DNA of 64,000 bases. It comes from Thainema sp966674685 (GTDB taxonomy: Bacteria; Cyanobacteriota; Cyanobacteriia; Phormidesmidales; Phormidesmidaceae). Below, piece by piece: positions 16,102 to 25,563 of the stretch. The stretch spans positions 1-64,000 of the forward strand of contig CBKWJC010000023.1 of assembly GCA_966674685.1 (NCBI GenBank), written 5' to 3'. The notes below the pieces were generated by a model. That model had not been told where the DNA came from. It ran no database searches and worked only from the letters and a program-made list of their open reading frames with translations. A program made the translations under genes and the position numbers. Each line of letters opens with the position of its first letter. Position 1 is the stretch's first letter.

Positions 16102-17427
16102 ATGTGGCTTCGGGTTTTCAAAGTTCCACGTAAATTTGCGATCGCATTTCTCACAGGGCTGCTCCTCGTTCAGCTAATTGGGCTAACGTTTTTTGGACTC
16201 AGCTTTTTTCAGGCAAGCTTGACAGATTTGCAAACAACGACCGTAAAAGTATTGTTTGCGGCTCCGTTAGATGAAGGAGCAGTTTGGGCAGAACTGATTG
16301 ACAGCTTCAACAACCAGAACTCAGATATTGAAATCGATATCGTCACAGGAGACTATAACACCGACCAAGTCAAAGCCATTTACACGGCTGATCTGTCTGG
16401 AGAAAGTTCGCAGTATGACTTGGTATATATGGATGTGATCTGGTTGCAGTGGTTTGCTGATGAGGGATGGCTACAAGATTTATCAGATTTGCTGACCCAG
16501 GAAGAGCAAGCGGCATTTTTGGAAAGTGAATTGGCAGCAGGATACTACCAGGACAGGCTTTATCGGATACCGTTTCGCGCCGATATTGGGCAGATGTTCT
16601 ACAACACAGAATTGATGGCGGAATTGGGAGTAGAACCCGCTCGAACGTTTGACGAGCTGATGGCTCAATCGCAAGCATTAAAAGCCCAAAACCCAAACGC
16701 TTTAGGATACCTTTGGCAGGGGCAAAAATATGAAGGATTGATTGCCAATTTTGTGGAGGTGTTGGCAGGCTACGGCGGCTTTTGGATTAATCCAGAGACA
16801 GGAGAAGTCGGACTCAATCGACCTGAAGCGATTCAAGCAGCCACATTTTTAGCCAATACCATTCGTGAAGGTGTGTCGCCTCAACAGGTCACTGGCTATA
16901 GCGAAACGGAATCCCTCGACAAGTTTATGGAGGGGGAAAGCCTGTACGTCCGAAATTGGCCTTCTTTTTGGAAGAACTTACAAGAGGGTGGTAGTTCATT
17001 GTCGGAGGATCAGGTCAATTTGGCACCTGTGGTAGCCGCTTCGGCTATTGGTGGGGATAATTCTCAAGCCTGCCGAGGTGGATGGGGTTTTGGTATTGCC
17101 AAAAATGCAGCGCATCCAGAGGCCGCTAGACGGGCAATCAAGTTTTTAACCAGTGCCGCCGCGCAACGACAGTTTGTGCTCAATTCAGCCCATTTACCCA
17201 GCCGTTCTGCCTTATACAATGACGACGAAATTGTAGATAGATACCCATTATTTCCTGAAATGTTGGAGAGGCTGGACAATAATTCCGACTTTCTTCGACC
17301 TCAAATTCCCGAATACGATGAAGTGTCTGGCATTTTGCAGGAGCACCTCTGGCAAGTATTGGTCGGAGATGTTACTGCTGAACAGGCGATGCAAGCGGCA
17401 GCAGAAGAAACACAAAACAAATTATGA
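16102..17427 (+). CDS. ABC transporter solute-binding protein, carbohydrate (family 1) type
   Basis: 441 residues, with a single N-terminal hydrophobic helix (FAIAFLTGLLLVQLIGLTFF) acting as a signal or anchor; I see no lipobox cysteine. The mature part has the type-1 extracellular solute-binding fold: VKVLFAAPLDEGAVWAELIDSFN, SQYDLVYMDVIWLQWFADEGWL, RLYRIPFRADIGQMFYNTEL, and a C-terminal GWGFGIAKNAAHPEAARRAIKFL. The family binds maltose, trehalose or other sugars. Permease and ATPase genes are not adjacent, so the partner transporter lies elsewhere or the protein acts as a sensor. It converges with the kinase gene with only 20 bases between stops. Confidence 0.87.
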   Translation: MWLRVFKVPRKFAIAFLTGLLLVQLIGLTFFGLSFFQASLTDLQTTTVKVLFAAPLDEGAVWAELIDSFNNQNSDIEIDIVTGDYNTDQVKAIYTADLSGESSQYDLVYMDVIWLQWFADEGWLQDLSDLLTQEEQAAFLESELAAGYYQDRLYRIPFRADIGQMFYNTELMAELGVEPARTFDELMAQSQALKAQNPNALGYLWQGQKYEGLIANFVEVLAGYGGFWINPETGEVGLNRPEAIQAATFLANTIREGVSPQQVTGYSETESLDKFMEGESLYVRNWPSFWKNLQEGGSSLSEDQVNLAPVVAASAIGGDNSQACRGGWGFGIAKNAAHPEAARRAIKFLTSAAAQRQFVLNSAHLPSRSALYNDDEIVDRYPLFPEMLERLDNNSDFLRPQIPEYDEVSGILQEHLWQVLVGDVTAEQAMQAAAEETQNKL

Positions 17428-17447
17428 GCAAGCTCTGAAAACGAGGC

Positions 17448-18566
17448 TTAGGGAGAGGGGAATGATTCCTCCACTACATTTGACTCTGTTTCCATGCGCG
17501 ATCGCCTATCAGTTAACTCTATCTCAGTGCGCGATCGCGCATTATCTTGCGGATCTTGCTGCATCAAGTTCGCTATTGACAGCACGCCATTCACAATCAG
17601 CAGCGCAAGATTAAGCCCCGTGAGCAGCCAAATCCAGAAAACCTCGACGTTTTGCCGAGGCTTCACGGGTTTGGTGTCGAGCCGTCGCAAAATCTCCTGG
17701 GCATTCAGTGGGCGCTGTCCAGGGAAGGGAGCCATCAAATCATCAATCAGCTCTGCAAACCAGCGATCGATCTGAGGAGCCGAATCGCGCCAGATCAAGG
17801 CTCCCGTCCCATCATCGGTTTCCAGATCCACCGGATGCTGCCCCGTTAGTAAATGCACCAGTGAACGACCGAGGGCATAGAAATCAGACTGGGGGACCGC
17901 TCGACCATTGATTTGCTCCAGTGGTGTATAACCGGGCGAAACGATACTGGTGACATCGCGCTGACCGCCGATTTTGGCCAGATAGGTGTTTGACATCTGG
18001 CGGACGGTGCCAAAGTCAATTAAAGCCAACTGTCCGTTGGGACGCAGCATCAGGTTAGAGAGTTTGATATCTCGATGAAACAGTTCTGTCTGGTGAATGA
18101 GTCCTAAAATTTCGCAAGCCTGACGTAGCCATTGCTGGGTTTGTTTTTGGTCAACGGCACCGTGTTTCTCTAGCCACTGCTCCAGCGTCAGTCCCTCAAT
18201 TTTTTCCATCACCAGGCAGGCTAGGGATTGCCTGTCTGATGTTGTAACCGTGAAATAACCATCTAGCTCAACCTGGGGAATGCCAGGGTGATTCAACTGT
18301 TGCAGCGTTTGGGCTTCGCGCTCAAATAAAGGCACCAGCTTGGGCTGCTTGAGCACCTTCATCACTTTGATCGTTTGCGGATCTGCGATCGCGTGCTGAT
18401 CTTCCACCTCAAAGATATCGGCTGGATGCCAGTCGTCCAACTCTCGCAGTGGCCGAATCAGGCGATAGCGATCACCCACAATCAAAGCTGTTCCGCAGGC
18501 CGCACAGTGTATTAACATGTCGGCTTGTTGCCGCTGCGGACATTTGGGGTTAATGCAATAGCTCAC
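17448..18566 (-). CDS. Cyanobacterial 4-Cys serine/threonine protein kinase with C-terminal membrane anchor
   Basis: 372 residues. A zinc ribbon opens the protein (C4, C9, C21, C24), followed by a Hanks-type kinase domain (about 31-295): VMKVLK with the ATP lysine near 70, E84 in helix C, HRDIKLSN (HRD 164-166, N171) and DFG at 184-186, so it looks catalytically competent. After a linker, one membrane helix (VFWIWLLTGLNLALLIVNGVLSI, about 309-331) and a charged tail face the other side or return. It starts with GTG 20 bases after the stop of the STAND NTPase gene, indicating a two-gene operon. Confidence 0.92.
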   Translation of the reverse strand: MSYCINPKCPQRQQADMLIHCAACGTALIVGDRYRLIRPLRELDDWHPADIFEVEDQHAIADPQTIKVMKVLKQPKLVPLFEREAQTLQQLNHPGIPQVELDGYFTVTTSDRQSLACLVMEKIEGLTLEQWLEKHGAVDQKQTQQWLRQACEILGLIHQTELFHRDIKLSNLMLRPNGQLALIDFGTVRQMSNTYLAKIGGQRDVTSIVSPGYTPLEQINGRAVPQSDFYALGRSLVHLLTGQHPVDLETDDGTGALIWRDSAPQIDRWFAELIDDLMAPFPGQRPLNAQEILRRLDTKPVKPRQNVEVFWIWLLTGLNLALLIVNGVLSIANLMQQDPQDNARSRTEIELTDRRSRMETESNVVEESFPSP

Positions 18567-18586
18567 AATGATGCCTCACGGAAGAT

Positions 18587-19915
18587 TTAGCGGGACATGC
18601 GATCGCGCACATATTCCATCACCACTGGACGCAGTGTGAAGCCTGCTGCGCTTTTTTCCAACAGCGATCGCCGATCGAGTGATTCCAACAACTGCAAGAT
18701 ATTACTATGAGGCAGTTCCTGCTGTAAGCGATTGACATCAGCGGGTTCTTCGATTTTTGCCAATACATAAAGCAGTTCTTGTTCCGCTTCTGACAATCGT
18801 TTGAACTGCTGATCGATCAAGAAATTGATATCACCATTGATCAGAGTGCGTCCCTGTTTCAAAAAGCCTCTAACACTTCCATTGAATAGCTCGCGAATAA
18901 TCGAGGTGGCAAACTTCAGCTCCAGAGGATTGCCGCGATAAGTGCTAATCAGTTCTCCCCACTGCTTTTCATCTGGCAGATTTGCCTCTTGCAAAATACC
19001 CTGGGCAGTACGCCCTAATCCAGTTAGTTTCAGTGATTTCACAGGCCGATTTGGCCCATCCAGCCTAGTAATGATTTCTTTAATCAGTTCTCGGCTGGTG
19101 ATCAAAACGCAGCTTTGGTGCTGTTCTTCGCCCAGTCGTCGTAATAGGTCGCCATAATTCTCGTAACCTGGTTGATACCGTCCGGCCAAGTCTCGCTCAC
19201 GCATGATCGTGTCCAGGTTGTCGAGCAGGATCAAACAGCGATGGGTATGGAGATATTCTGTCAGAGCGCAGAGCTGGGTGTGCAAATCCCCTTCAGATTC
19301 AATCATCCGCGTGGGAATTTGCATCAGCCAATGATGCAGCATTGTTTCCAGCCGTGGCGCGTGGCGCAGAGATTGCCAGATTAAACACTCAAACTGATCT
19401 TGGATTTGCTCCACCAGTTTCACTAGCAGGCTGGTTTTACCGATGCCGCCTGCTCCCCAAACCATGGCCATGCGGCAGGGAGGATGTGACTTAGTGATCC
19501 AAGTTTGTAGGGTAGCTAGCTCTTCTTCTCGCCCGTAGAACACGGGTACATCTGGCACCTGCAACCAGTTGATTTTGAGTCGGGCTGACTGATAGCCCGC
19601 TGCTGCTAGCCAATCTGCCACATCGCGCCAGCTTTCCAGCGTATTCAAATCACGCTGAGTCAATGTTTCTACATAGCGATAAATGGTATTGCTTAAGCTA
19701 ACCTCAACGGTTTTGGGAGCAGTAAACCGCTCGGCGGCGATCGCAGCTGGGCTATAGCGACACAGCAAACCCCGCAGCATCTCCCGTTCTGTCTTCGTGA
19801 GGGTTGGTTGTTTATGGGGAGCAACTTCCTGTTTTGCGATCGCAAGATCCGCGTACAGCTTTTCCAAGTTCCATCGGGTTTGCGCTTCTGGAAAGAGGGC
19901 CTTGTTAGCAGTCAT
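18587..19915 (-). CDS. STAND-class NTPase (NB-ARC-like) with N-terminal helix-turn-helix-like domain
   Basis: 442 residues. About 35-110 is a small domain (LTKTEREMLRGLLCRYSPAAI, SLSNTIYRYVETLT, WRDVADWLAAAGY) of the sort found at the N-terminus of cyanobacterial NB-ARC proteins and related to vWA-MoxR-associated HTH domains. The NTPase follows: FYGREEEL, Walker A GAGGIGKT (154-161), Walker B CLILLDNLD (227-235), VLITSRE, and a GNPLEL motif equivalent to GLPL, ending in a winged-helix-like region. The usual C-terminal WD40 or TPR sensor is absent. The Ser/Thr kinase follows 20 bases downstream. Confidence 0.9.
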   Translation of the reverse strand: MTANKALFPEAQTRWNLEKLYADLAIAKQEVAPHKQPTLTKTEREMLRGLLCRYSPAAIAAERFTAPKTVEVSLSNTIYRYVETLTQRDLNTLESWRDVADWLAAAGYQSARLKINWLQVPDVPVFYGREEELATLQTWITKSHPPCRMAMVWGAGGIGKTSLLVKLVEQIQDQFECLIWQSLRHAPRLETMLHHWLMQIPTRMIESEGDLHTQLCALTEYLHTHRCLILLDNLDTIMRERDLAGRYQPGYENYGDLLRRLGEEQHQSCVLITSRELIKEIITRLDGPNRPVKSLKLTGLGRTAQGILQEANLPDEKQWGELISTYRGNPLELKFATSIIRELFNGSVRGFLKQGRTLINGDINFLIDQQFKRLSEAEQELLYVLAKIEEPADVNRLQQELPHSNILQLLESLDRRSLLEKSAAGFTLRPVVMEYVRDRMSR

Positions 19916-20129
19916 GGGCTAAAGCACCAGAGTTTCTTTTGCCTTTTGTGCCTTTCAGGATAACAAGTCTTAGGCACTCATCTAGTCTCTTTATCGTGCA
20001 ACATACCAATTTATAACTCGTTTTATAACGCTACTTATGGTCGATCTAACCCTTGGCTTATCTAGAGTTGAAGCTAATTGAGGCGGCATTCAGAATGCCA
20101 AACTCTTCACACCGAGTTAGACGAAAATC

Positions 20130-21248
20130 ATGGTTAACTTCAGAACTATACCTAAATTACCTAGGTTTAATAAATTACCTAAATTGAGATGGGCTCGCTG
20201 GTTAGTAGTTGGTTTGTGCTCATTTTTACTCAGCTTAGGGATTGGGACTGCTCAAGCTGTTTCTCCCTTTTACTGGGACTTTATTAATGTCGATATCAAT
20301 CTTCAATCAAATGGTGACATGGTGATCACCGAAACGCAAAAGTATACCTTTACGGCGAATCACACAAACCAGCGCTATCGCTACATTCCACTGGATGACA
20401 TTGATCAAATTACCGATGTTGCCGTATACGAAGGAGAAGAGCAACTGTCCACCGAAACTGGTACTCAGGATGACCAGTACTGGATTCGTTGGCGACACAA
20501 TTTAGAAGCACCAGAATCCCATACATTTAAAGTTCAATATCGCGTTGTGGGTGGTGTACAAACGCGAGGAGCGAATCATCAGATTTACTGGCGCGCCCTC
20601 TTTCCAGAACGCGATACTGATATTAAACAAGGCAGCGTCACCGTTCGTTTGCCTGATGAATTGGCTGGCAAAGTCAACCAGTTTACTAGTACAGGCGTTG
20701 CGGCCACGAATCGGCAAATCGATGCTCAAACGTTTGAATTTACTGCCAATCAACCCCTTGCTCCCAGAGAATTTCTGGAAGTCAAAGTTCGCTTTCCTAA
20801 CAACATTCTCGATATCGCTGATACTGCTAGTTCTCAAGGACAAACTGCGATCGCAAATCGCACTAATGGGACAACAACCACTGTTCAAAATCCAGACTTG
20901 ATAGCAGAGAATTCGCAAATGTTCTGGCTTATCATCACAGCTGTTGTTACCGCAATCGGCTCCTTTTTCTTTTTTACTCGGCGTCCTTGTCCTAGATGCG
21001 GTAAGCGAGGACTCCGCCGCGTGCACCAAGTCATCCGTCCCGCCACGAGGCACCAGAAAGGCGAAAAAGAAGTCGGCTATACCTGTAATTCCTGTAGCTA
21101 TCGTCAGACTCACTACAAAGATATTCCTAAACGGTCAACCGTCACATCTAGCGGCAACCCCGGTAGCGGCATTGGCGGCATTGGCGGCGGTGGCTACGGT
21201 GGTGGTGGTGGCGGTGGCGGTAGTTGTGGCGGCGGTGGCGGTGGTTAA
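20130..21248 (+). CDS. DUF2207 membrane protein with zinc ribbon and glycine-rich tail
   Basis: 372 residues: a signal helix (WLVVGLCSFLLSLGIGTAQA, near 27-46), an exported beta-rich DUF2207 domain (about 48-235; FYWDFINVDINLQSNGDMVITETQ, NQRYRYIPL, HQIYWRALFPERD), a membrane helix (MFWLIITAVVTAIGSFFFF, about 265-283), then a cytosolic or lumenal zinc-binding segment with CPRCGKRG and CNSCSYRQ pairs, and a Gly tail ending GGGGGSCGGGGGG. Gly-rich, Cys-containing tails also occur in TPM-domain proteins. Role unknown. The start ATG is clear. Confidence 0.85.
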   Translation: MVNFRTIPKLPRFNKLPKLRWARWLVVGLCSFLLSLGIGTAQAVSPFYWDFINVDINLQSNGDMVITETQKYTFTANHTNQRYRYIPLDDIDQITDVAVYEGEEQLSTETGTQDDQYWIRWRHNLEAPESHTFKVQYRVVGGVQTRGANHQIYWRALFPERDTDIKQGSVTVRLPDELAGKVNQFTSTGVAATNRQIDAQTFEFTANQPLAPREFLEVKVRFPNNILDIADTASSQGQTAIANRTNGTTTTVQNPDLIAENSQMFWLIITAVVTAIGSFFFFTRRPCPRCGKRGLRRVHQVIRPATRHQKGEKEVGYTCNSCSYRQTHYKDIPKRSTVTSSGNPGSGIGGIGGGGYGGGGGGGGSCGGGGGG

Positions 21249-21743
21249 TTGTCGGTGATTAATACCTGATTGTTTCTTTCATTCTCGACTGTCCAGCCAG
21301 ATCTCACCAGCCGTAACCAAGTAGTCCACTGCCATCACATCCGCCAGATTGCTGCATACTCAACTCGCGCCCCCATTACACCAGCAATTTGGCTCCCCCT
21401 AACCGCAAACTTTACGCTCTAGCTCTATCATGGGTCGCCAACTGCCCAGCAGTTACTAAGACTCAACCTTGTTGTGAAATACTTGCCGTGCCAGCCTTTC
21501 ACAACAAATGACGAGTTACCAACCTCACATCTGGCACCAAAACCCAGATGGGTTATCTTGTCGCTGCGATGCGGCGGCAAGATAACGGGCATTGCCTAAT
21601 CTGGGTATGAATTGGATGTGGGGGCGGTGCCCTCACATCACCACTCATGCTTAAAATCAGCATCCCCGAATAACGGCTTCGGGTGCTCAAAGCGCGAGGT
21701 GCAGGATGTGAGCAACCGAATTTTCATCATCTAGCAGAGAGCA
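21249..21743. other. 495-base gap with palindromic element D copy 1
   Basis: No gene. From 21524 the sequence is dominated by element D; 21470-21515 contains a further hairpin-like stretch (TTGTTGTGAAA...TTTCACAACAA). Confidence 0.55.
21524..21712. repeat. Palindromic element, family D copy 1
   Basis: Ends are near-inverted: CTCACATCTGGCACC (21524-21538) and GGTGCAGGATGTGAG (21698-21712), 13 of 15 complementary. Inside are three hairpins: TTATCTTGTCGC...GGCAAGATAA (21553-21585), GGATGTG...CTCACATC and AGCATCCCCGAA...TTCGGGTGCT. The first hairpin and the CTCAAAG-GC...GATGTGAG end recur at 51332-51432 and 55242-55345. Confidence 0.6.
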
Positions 21744-21749
21744 TTGAAG

Positions 21750-22019
21750 ATGCTAAATCTCCTTAAACACACTCCAACCGTACAGCCCCTGCTCCCTACC
21801 TATTTAGGCTCAGCCGCTCAAACAATTGGCTATGTTGAGCAACCCATTAGCCCCAATCATCCTGGTCGCATCCGCTATCAAGCCACTTACTGGTTTGGAA
21901 TTTGTAATGGTGGCGTGCGATCGCTACCGCGCGGCACCCAAGTCAACATCATTGGTCGCCAAGGTAACACCCTGATCGTTGAGCCTGCGGTGCAGTCTTG
22001 TCCGTTGATATCCTCGTAA
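21750..22019 (+). CDS. NfeD-like OB-fold small protein
   Basis: 89 residues from the ATG at 21750 (a TTG two codons earlier is also possible). The central segment, IGYVEQPISPNHPGRIRYQ, followed by the WFG strand, LPRGTQVNIIGRQGNTLIVEP, matches the soluble OB-fold C-terminal domain of NfeD proteins, without the membrane part. In cyanobacteria such short stand-alone domains are common; NfeD partners SPFH/stomatin proteins, and one lies at 48118 but is not adjacent. Function not known. Confidence 0.8.
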   Translation: MLNLLKHTPTVQPLLPTYLGSAAQTIGYVEQPISPNHPGRIRYQATYWFGICNGGVRSLPRGTQVNIIGRQGNTLIVEPAVQSCPLISS

Positions 22020-22272
22020 AGGATATCGTCGTCAAGATTTGAGAGAAGTGCGATCGCACTTCTCCAAACTTCGCTTCCAATCCCGCTCCAGACTATAGCC
22101 ATATTCACTTGGGTTGAGACAGCTAGGCACCCTAACGTTGACCCTAACGTTTAGATGTTTGAACGTCTTCAGCATGTTCCCATGTTCTAACTAACGTGGC
22201 TACAGCTATACAAGTCCTGCTGAAACGATTGGAATTTCGCTAGCCTGGAAAGAGAACCCAACGGTAATCCTC

Positions 22273-23163
22273 ATGGCTCATATTGATCAGCGCCGATCGC
22301 AAAACGTAGCGGGCGATTTTTACGTCGATTCTACCTGTATTGACTGTGATACCTGCCGCTGGATGGCTCCTGACATCTTCCACCGCGCCGACAGCCAATC
22401 AGCGGTTCATCATCAACCCACCAGCCCTACACAGCGGCAGGAAGCCCTCCAAGCGTTACTCGCGTGCCCAACCGCTTCCATCGGCACAGTAGATAAACCC
22501 CACGATATCAAGGTCGCCCAAGAAAGTTTTCCCCTGCCCATCACGGAAAACGTCTATCACTGCGGCTACCATTCGGAAAAATCCTTTGGAGCCACTAGCT
22601 ATTTGATCACCCGTCCAGACGGCAACGTGATGGTCGATTCGCCCCGATTCGCCGCGCCGCTCGTTAAGCAAATTGAAAAGCTAGGCGGCATCCGCTACCT
22701 CTACCTGACCCATCGTGATGATGTCGCCGATCATCAAAAGTTTCACGGCCATTTCAAGTGCGATCGCATTTTGCACACCGATGAAATCACGTCCAGCACC
22801 CGCGATATTGAACATCCAATCAGCGGTTCCGATCCCATCCAGCTAGCTGAAGATCTGCTAATCATTCCCGTCCCCGGCCATACCAAAGGCCATACCGTCC
22901 TACTCTACGACCAGCGGGCGCTCTTCACAGGCGATCACCTCGCCTGGTCGGACTATCTGGGGCATCTCTACGCCTTCCGCCGCCACTGCTGGTATTCCTG
23001 GCCAGAACTGGTTCGCTCCATGAACAAACTGGCTCAGTACGACTTTGAGTGGGTGCTGCCGGGACACGGTCGCCGCTTCCATGCCGACGATATAGCAACC
23101 ATGCGACAAGAAATGCAGCGCTGCCTCACCTGGATGGACGAAACAGCCTCCGTTCGTGCCTAA
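22273..23163 (+). CDS. Ferredoxin domain fused to metallo-beta-lactamase-fold hydrolase
   Basis: 296 residues. The N-terminal part is a small ferredoxin: CIDCDTC (C22, C25, C28) with the fourth ligand CPTA (C65), enough for one [4Fe-4S] cluster. From about 80 on it is a metallo-beta-lactamase fold: YLITRPDGNVMVDSP, the metal motif in variant form THRDDVADH (146-154), PVPGHTKGHTVLLYD, LFTGDH and a final VLPGHGRRFH. The metal ligands look intact. The link of an electron-transfer domain to an MBL hydrolase suggests a redox reaction, but substrate is unknown. Monocistronic. Confidence 0.87.
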   Translation: MAHIDQRRSQNVAGDFYVDSTCIDCDTCRWMAPDIFHRADSQSAVHHQPTSPTQRQEALQALLACPTASIGTVDKPHDIKVAQESFPLPITENVYHCGYHSEKSFGATSYLITRPDGNVMVDSPRFAAPLVKQIEKLGGIRYLYLTHRDDVADHQKFHGHFKCDRILHTDEITSSTRDIEHPISGSDPIQLAEDLLIIPVPGHTKGHTVLLYDQRALFTGDHLAWSDYLGHLYAFRRHCWYSWPELVRSMNKLAQYDFEWVLPGHGRRFHADDIATMRQEMQRCLTWMDETASVRA

Positions 23164-23552
23164 CTTGCTCGTAAAAGCTCCCCTGCCCCCTTGCTCTGAT
23201 CCCTCCTGCTCCAATCCCCTCAACTTACGAAGCTCTACTAACAAGAAAAGGTACGAGTAGGGAGATCCGAACTCTATCAAACGGAGTATTCCGATCTACG
23301 ATGCACAACAGAGCAGCATACGATAACCATGATTGTGAATCACAGCCAGAGATCCTGTAGGGTGTGTTAGGCGTAGCCGTAACGCACCATCACTGTCGGG
23401 ATCGAGACAGTCGTGTATTTTGGATGTGCGATCGCTTTTGCCGTTTCTTTTGAGAATTGCAAGAGAAGAGAATCGCAAATTCATTCAGCCAAACCAACCG
23501 AATTTCGTTTAGGTTTTGTACTAGATTTTGTAATTAAAAATCGTTGACTCCT
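23164..23552. other. 389-base gap before htpG
   Basis: Contains a short cyanobacterial repeat (23357-23388, GTAGGGTGTGTTAGG...CGTAACGCACC, which can form a hairpin) and an AT-rich stretch after 23500 that should hold the htpG promoter. No CIRCE-type inverted repeat (TTAGCACTC...) was seen. Confidence 0.5.
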
Positions 23553-25550
23553 ATGACCACAGTTCTAGAGCAGGGCAACATCAGTATCCATACTGAGAAT
23601 ATTTTCCCGATCATTAAAAAGTGGCTCTATTCTGACCACGAAATTTTTCTGCGGGAACTTATTTCCAACGCTGTAGATGCTATCAGCAAGCTGAAAATGG
23701 TGTCCTACAGCGATGAATTTGAAGGCGAACTCGACGATCCAGAAATCGAAATTACCATCGATAAAGATGCCAAAACCCTGACCGTCACGGACAACGGTAT
23801 TGGCATGACAGCGGATGAAGTCAAGCGCTACATTAACCAAGTTGCCTTCTCCAGCGCTGAAGAATTTATTCAAAAATATAAGGACAACAGCAACGAGAAC
23901 ATTATTGGTCACTTTGGTCTGGGCTTCTACTCCTCCTTCATGGTGGCCAGCAAGGTCGAAATCGATACCCGGTCTTACCGCAAAGATGCCCAAGCCGTTC
24001 ACTGGTCATGCGACGGTTCGACCGAATTTACCCTGACTGATAGCGATCGCACGTCGCGCGGCACATCCATTACCTTGACGCTAATGGATGACGAGGCAGA
24101 ATATCTCGAACCTAGCCGCATTCGCCAGCTAATCAAAACCTACTGCGACTTCATGCCCGTCCCCATCAAGCTGGATGGCGAAGTCGTCAACAAGCACGAA
24201 GCAATCTGGCGCAAATCTCCCAGCGAACTCACGGATGAGGACTATCTAGAGTTCTATCGCTATCTCTATCCCTTCCAGGAAGATCCGCTGCTTTGGGTTC
24301 ACCTCAACACCGACTATCCCTTCGTGGTAAACGGCATTCTCTACTTCCCGAAGCTGAAGCCGGATGTAGACATCACCCAGAGCCAGATCAAGCTGTTCTG
24401 CAATCAGGTCTTCGTCAGCGACAACTGCGAAGAAGTGGTGCCCCGCTTCCTGTTGCCCCTACGCGGCGTCATTGACAGCTCCGACATTCCGCTCAACGTT
24501 TCCCGCAGCTTCCTGCAAGCCGATCGCACCGTCCGCCGCATTGCTGACTACATCGCCAAAAAAGTTGGTGATCGGCTCAAGGAGCTGTACAGGGACGATC
24601 GCGCCCAGTACATCCGCTGCTGGCAAGACTTGGGCACCTTCGTCAAGTTCGGCTCCATCAACGACGACAAGTTCAAGAAGCAGGTTGAGGATATCCTGAT
24701 CTATCGCACCACTGCCGATCTGGGCACTAAAGCCGACGATCAGCCCAAGGTGGAAGTGCAAACCGCTGAAGGCGATGTTTGGGAAGAGGCCGCATCCAGC
24801 AGCGATACCCACGCCGTCACCGATGAGCGCGGATACTCCTACACCACCCTGCAAGAGTACCTAGAGCGCAATAAGGAACGCCATGAGAACCGAGTGTTCT
24901 ACTGCAACGACCCCGTTGCTCAGTCAACCTACGTCGAGCTGCACAAGAGCCAAGGTTTAGAAGTTCTCTACCTCGATTCCTTCATTGATACTCACTTCAT
25001 TTCGTTACTGGAGCGCGAGTATTCGGATGTCCGCTTCTCCCGCGTCGATGCCGAGATTGACGATACCCTGATCGATCAGGAGCAAACTGACGAAATCGTC
25101 GATCCGTCAACCAACAAGACACGGGGCGACCAGATTAAGGAGTTGTTTGAAAAGGCGCTCAATCGCCCCAAGCTCAATATCAAAACTCAAGCCCTCAAAG
25201 CCGACGATGGAGCCAGCGCACCACCCGCCATGGTGCTGTTGCCCGAAGCTCTGCGCCGTCTACGGGACATGACCGCTCTCTACAGCCAGGAAGCGGCTGA
25301 GTTTCCTGATGAGCACATCCTGATGGTCAACACCTCTCACCCGCTGATCCAGAATCTGCTCAAGATCAGCCAGGGCAGCATTATCACTGGTAGCGGTGAG
25401 TCACCTGCTAGCGAGATGGCTAATCTCATTTGTCAGCATGTGTATGATCTAGCATTGATGGCCCAGAAAGGGTTTGATGCCGATGGCATGAAATCTTTTG
25501 TTGAGCGTTCTAATAAGGTGTTAACTGCACTTACTGAAAAGTCTGTGTAA
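23553..25550 (+). CDS. htpG: Hsp90 molecular chaperone HtpG
   Basis: 665-residue Hsp90. N-terminal ATPase (GHKL) motifs are present: FLRELISNAVDAISKLK, DNGIGM, and IGHFGLGFYSSFMVA; the middle domain has SDIPLNVSRSFLQ, and the C-terminal dimerisation domain ends MKSFVERSNKVLTAL. It refolds and stabilises client proteins under heat and oxidative stress. The ATG at 23553 is preferred to the in-frame TTG at 23544. A strong terminator follows at 25564. No co-transcribed gene. Confidence 0.97.
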   Translation: MTTVLEQGNISIHTENIFPIIKKWLYSDHEIFLRELISNAVDAISKLKMVSYSDEFEGELDDPEIEITIDKDAKTLTVTDNGIGMTADEVKRYINQVAFSSAEEFIQKYKDNSNENIIGHFGLGFYSSFMVASKVEIDTRSYRKDAQAVHWSCDGSTEFTLTDSDRTSRGTSITLTLMDDEAEYLEPSRIRQLIKTYCDFMPVPIKLDGEVVNKHEAIWRKSPSELTDEDYLEFYRYLYPFQEDPLLWVHLNTDYPFVVNGILYFPKLKPDVDITQSQIKLFCNQVFVSDNCEEVVPRFLLPLRGVIDSSDIPLNVSRSFLQADRTVRRIADYIAKKVGDRLKELYRDDRAQYIRCWQDLGTFVKFGSINDDKFKKQVEDILIYRTTADLGTKADDQPKVEVQTAEGDVWEEAASSSDTHAVTDERGYSYTTLQEYLERNKERHENRVFYCNDPVAQSTYVELHKSQGLEVLYLDSFIDTHFISLLEREYSDVRFSRVDAEIDDTLIDQEQTDEIVDPSTNKTRGDQIKELFEKALNRPKLNIKTQALKADDGASAPPAMVLLPEALRRLRDMTALYSQEAAEFPDEHILMVNTSHPLIQNLLKISQGSIITGSGESPASEMANLICQHVYDLALMAQKGFDADGMKSFVERSNKVLTALTEKSV

Positions 25551-25563
25551 TCTTGACTAACGC

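Noticed and set aside
23296..23484. Minus-strand ORF of 62 codons
   Set aside because: It is largely the translation of the intergenic GTAGGGTGTGTTAGG repeat.
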